DNA from: Linanthus parryae
Taxonomy: Eukaryota > Streptophyta > Magnoliopsida > Ericales > Polemoniaceae
Assembly: GCA_023055425.1 (NCBI GenBank)
Contig: JALGPY010000004.1
Location: 115,609,504 to 115,673,503, forward strand
DNA length: 64,000 nt
Reading direction: 5' to 3'
Shown: in pieces, positions 62,520-64,000 of the stretch
Numbering within the stretch: position 1 is the stretch's first letter
Layout of the letters: the number at the start of each line of letters is the position of its first letter
Notes under the pieces: model-generated
What the model was told of the DNA's origin: nothing
Database searches by the model: none
Seen by the model: the letters and a program-made list of their open reading frames with translations, nothing else
Made by a program: the position numbers and the translations under genes

Positions 62520-64000
62520 ATGGAAAACAACAATGCATCGACCTCATCCCTACGATCTGTCCTTTAGAAGGATAAATTGTCTGGAACGAATTTCCTTGCA
62601 TGGTACAGAAACATGAGGATTGTCCCTAAGAAAGAAAAGAAGTTGTATGCTTGGACACTCCAATTCCAGTCCCACCACAAGATGAGTCTGTTCTAGCGGA
62701 TGTGAGGGCACGTCAGAAACATATTGATGATTCTAATGACGTGACTTGCCTCATGCTTTGCACCATGACTCCTGAGCTTCAGAAGCAGCATGAGAATATG
62801 GAAGCCTATGATATGATCATACACTTGAAACAACTATTTTAGGAACAGGCTAGGCATGAGCGCTATGAGGTGTCTAAATCATTATTCAAGAGTAGTCTTG
62901 CAGAGGGGAATCCAGTAGGACCTCATGTACTCCGAATGATCGGGTACATTGAGAACCTTGAGAGACTGGGATTCCCACTGGGCCAAGATTTGGCTACCGA
63001 TCTTGTCTTCCAATCGTTGCCTGACAGTTATAATCAGTTCATCATGAACTATAATATGAACGAGATCAGTAAGACTCAGCCAGAATTGTTGAACATGCTA
63101 AAGACGGCGGAATAGATCGTTAACAAAGGCAACGACAAGGCCTTAATGATGGTGCATAAGAAGAAGGGCAAAGGAGTTGCCTCTACTTCCAAACGAAAAC
63201 GCAAGAAAGTTGCGAAATCCAAGGAAGCCCTAAAGCGTAGTGGAGGTGTGGCTAAAGGTGAATCTCACTACTGCAGCCAGCCGGGACACTGGAGGAGGAA
63301 TTGCCCTAAATATCTGGAGGATAAGAAGCTTGGAATAGTGATTCCACCACCACCAGGTATTTATGTTATAGACGTCAATCTTTCTATTTCTTCATCTTGG
63401 GTATTAGATACCGGATGTGGTTCACATTTGTCGTAATGTGCAGGATTTCAAAAGAAGTAGAAGATTGAGTAAAGGGGAGATAGATCTGCGCGTCGGGAAT
63501 GGAGCAAGAGTTGCTGCATTAGCTGTAGGCGTTTGTGAGCTATCTTTGCCTTCTGGACTTATCTTAGAATTAGACAATTGCTTTTATGTGTCTGTTATGA
63601 GCAGAAACATTATTTCCGTTTCTTGTTTGGACGAGAAGGGTTTTTCTATTTCAATAAAGGACAAGTGCTGCTCCATTTATTTTGATAGTATGCACTATTG
63701 TAGTACGCATTTGTCTAATGGATTGTATATCCTTGATCTAAATAGTCCAATCTATAACATAAATACTAAAAGGATAAATGATTTAAATCCTACATATCTA
63801 TGGCACTAGCGTTTAGGCCATATAAATGAGAAACACATATCTAGACTCCATAAGGATGGACTTCTAGACTCATTTGATTTGGAATCATATGAGACATGTG
63901 AATCTTGTTTATTAGGAAAAATGTCAAAACCCCCTTTCAATAAGAAAGGTGAAAGAACTGGTGAGTTATTGGCACTCATACATACTGATGTATGTGGACC
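62520..64000 (+). pseudogene. Copia gag-pol, 5' part with stops
   Basis: It starts at ATG 62520 (MENNNAS). The gag capsid includes LSGTNFLAWYRNMRI, LCTMTPELQKQHE and LLNMLKTAE. In-frame stops appear near 62564, 62840 and 63113, plus frame changes near 62650 and 63430. The zinc knuckle reads SHYCSQPGHWRRNC: the usual first Cys is missing. Protease start WVLDTGCGSHLS lies at 63397-63432. Pre-integrase (RLGHINEKHISRLHKDGLL) and the first integrase residues (HTDVCGP) run to the window end. The Cys loss and stops show it is dead. Confidence 0.9.

Larger units (their letters stand above)
59447..64000 (+). mobile_element. Ty1/copia retrotransposon, decayed, continues past the window
   Basis: 5' LTR, primer-binding site, long leader, gag, protease start and pre-integrase/integrase start on the plus strand. 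The right end is outside the window. Gag and protease frames contain several stops. Sequence before the LTR is GTATG, the expected target duplication to look for beyond the window. Confidence 0.9.

Overview
The window is nuclear DNA of a flowering plant, most likely a eudicot. It has short-intron genes with GT/AG borders, plant-type retrotransposons whose primer-binding sites match initiator-Met tRNA, Stowaway-type MITEs, and many CT/CA/AAT microsatellites. I see no organellar or bacterial genes. All coordinates and alignments below come from reading by eye.

The only intact cellular gene I can support is a MOTHER OF FT AND TFL1 (MFT)-clade PEBP gene at 10013-11278 (four exons, 183 codons). 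Four damaged relatives surround it: a very old relic at 4203-4598; a rearranged copy at 8646-9393 whose exon 1 now contains an inverted copy of itself (a hairpin with ~195-bp arms); a lone exon 3 at 13187-13227; and a pseudogene at 26008-27330. The last two belong to a second copy of a local tandem duplication. Its first copy runs from about 9353 to about 13186. Its second copy starts at 13187 and can be followed in pieces to about 38480, because later insertions have pulled it apart.

The rest is layered transposons. 190-4021: old LINE (-). 11525-13100: four MITEs. 13328-25463: a solo LTR split by a complete-looking LINE (14336 to about 23770, -), which is itself split by another solo LTR (17594-20618). 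28240-37051: a tandem LTR-gag-LTR-gag-LTR array of a gag-only, non-autonomous element (-), with one target duplication for the whole array, sitting in an unidentified pseudogene. 38543-39805: LINE 3' end (-). 39811-42672: solo LTR. 42678-59446: LINE (+) split by an almost intact chromodomain Ty3/gypsy element (43337-54883, matched 5-bp target duplication) and by a solo LTR (56050-57585). 59447 to the window end: decayed Ty1/copia element (+).

The most interesting points are the MFT exon-1 hairpin 1.2 kb upstream of the intact MFT gene, a possible source of small RNAs against its paralogue, and the gag-only tandem array present with a plausible autonomous helper of the same lineage.
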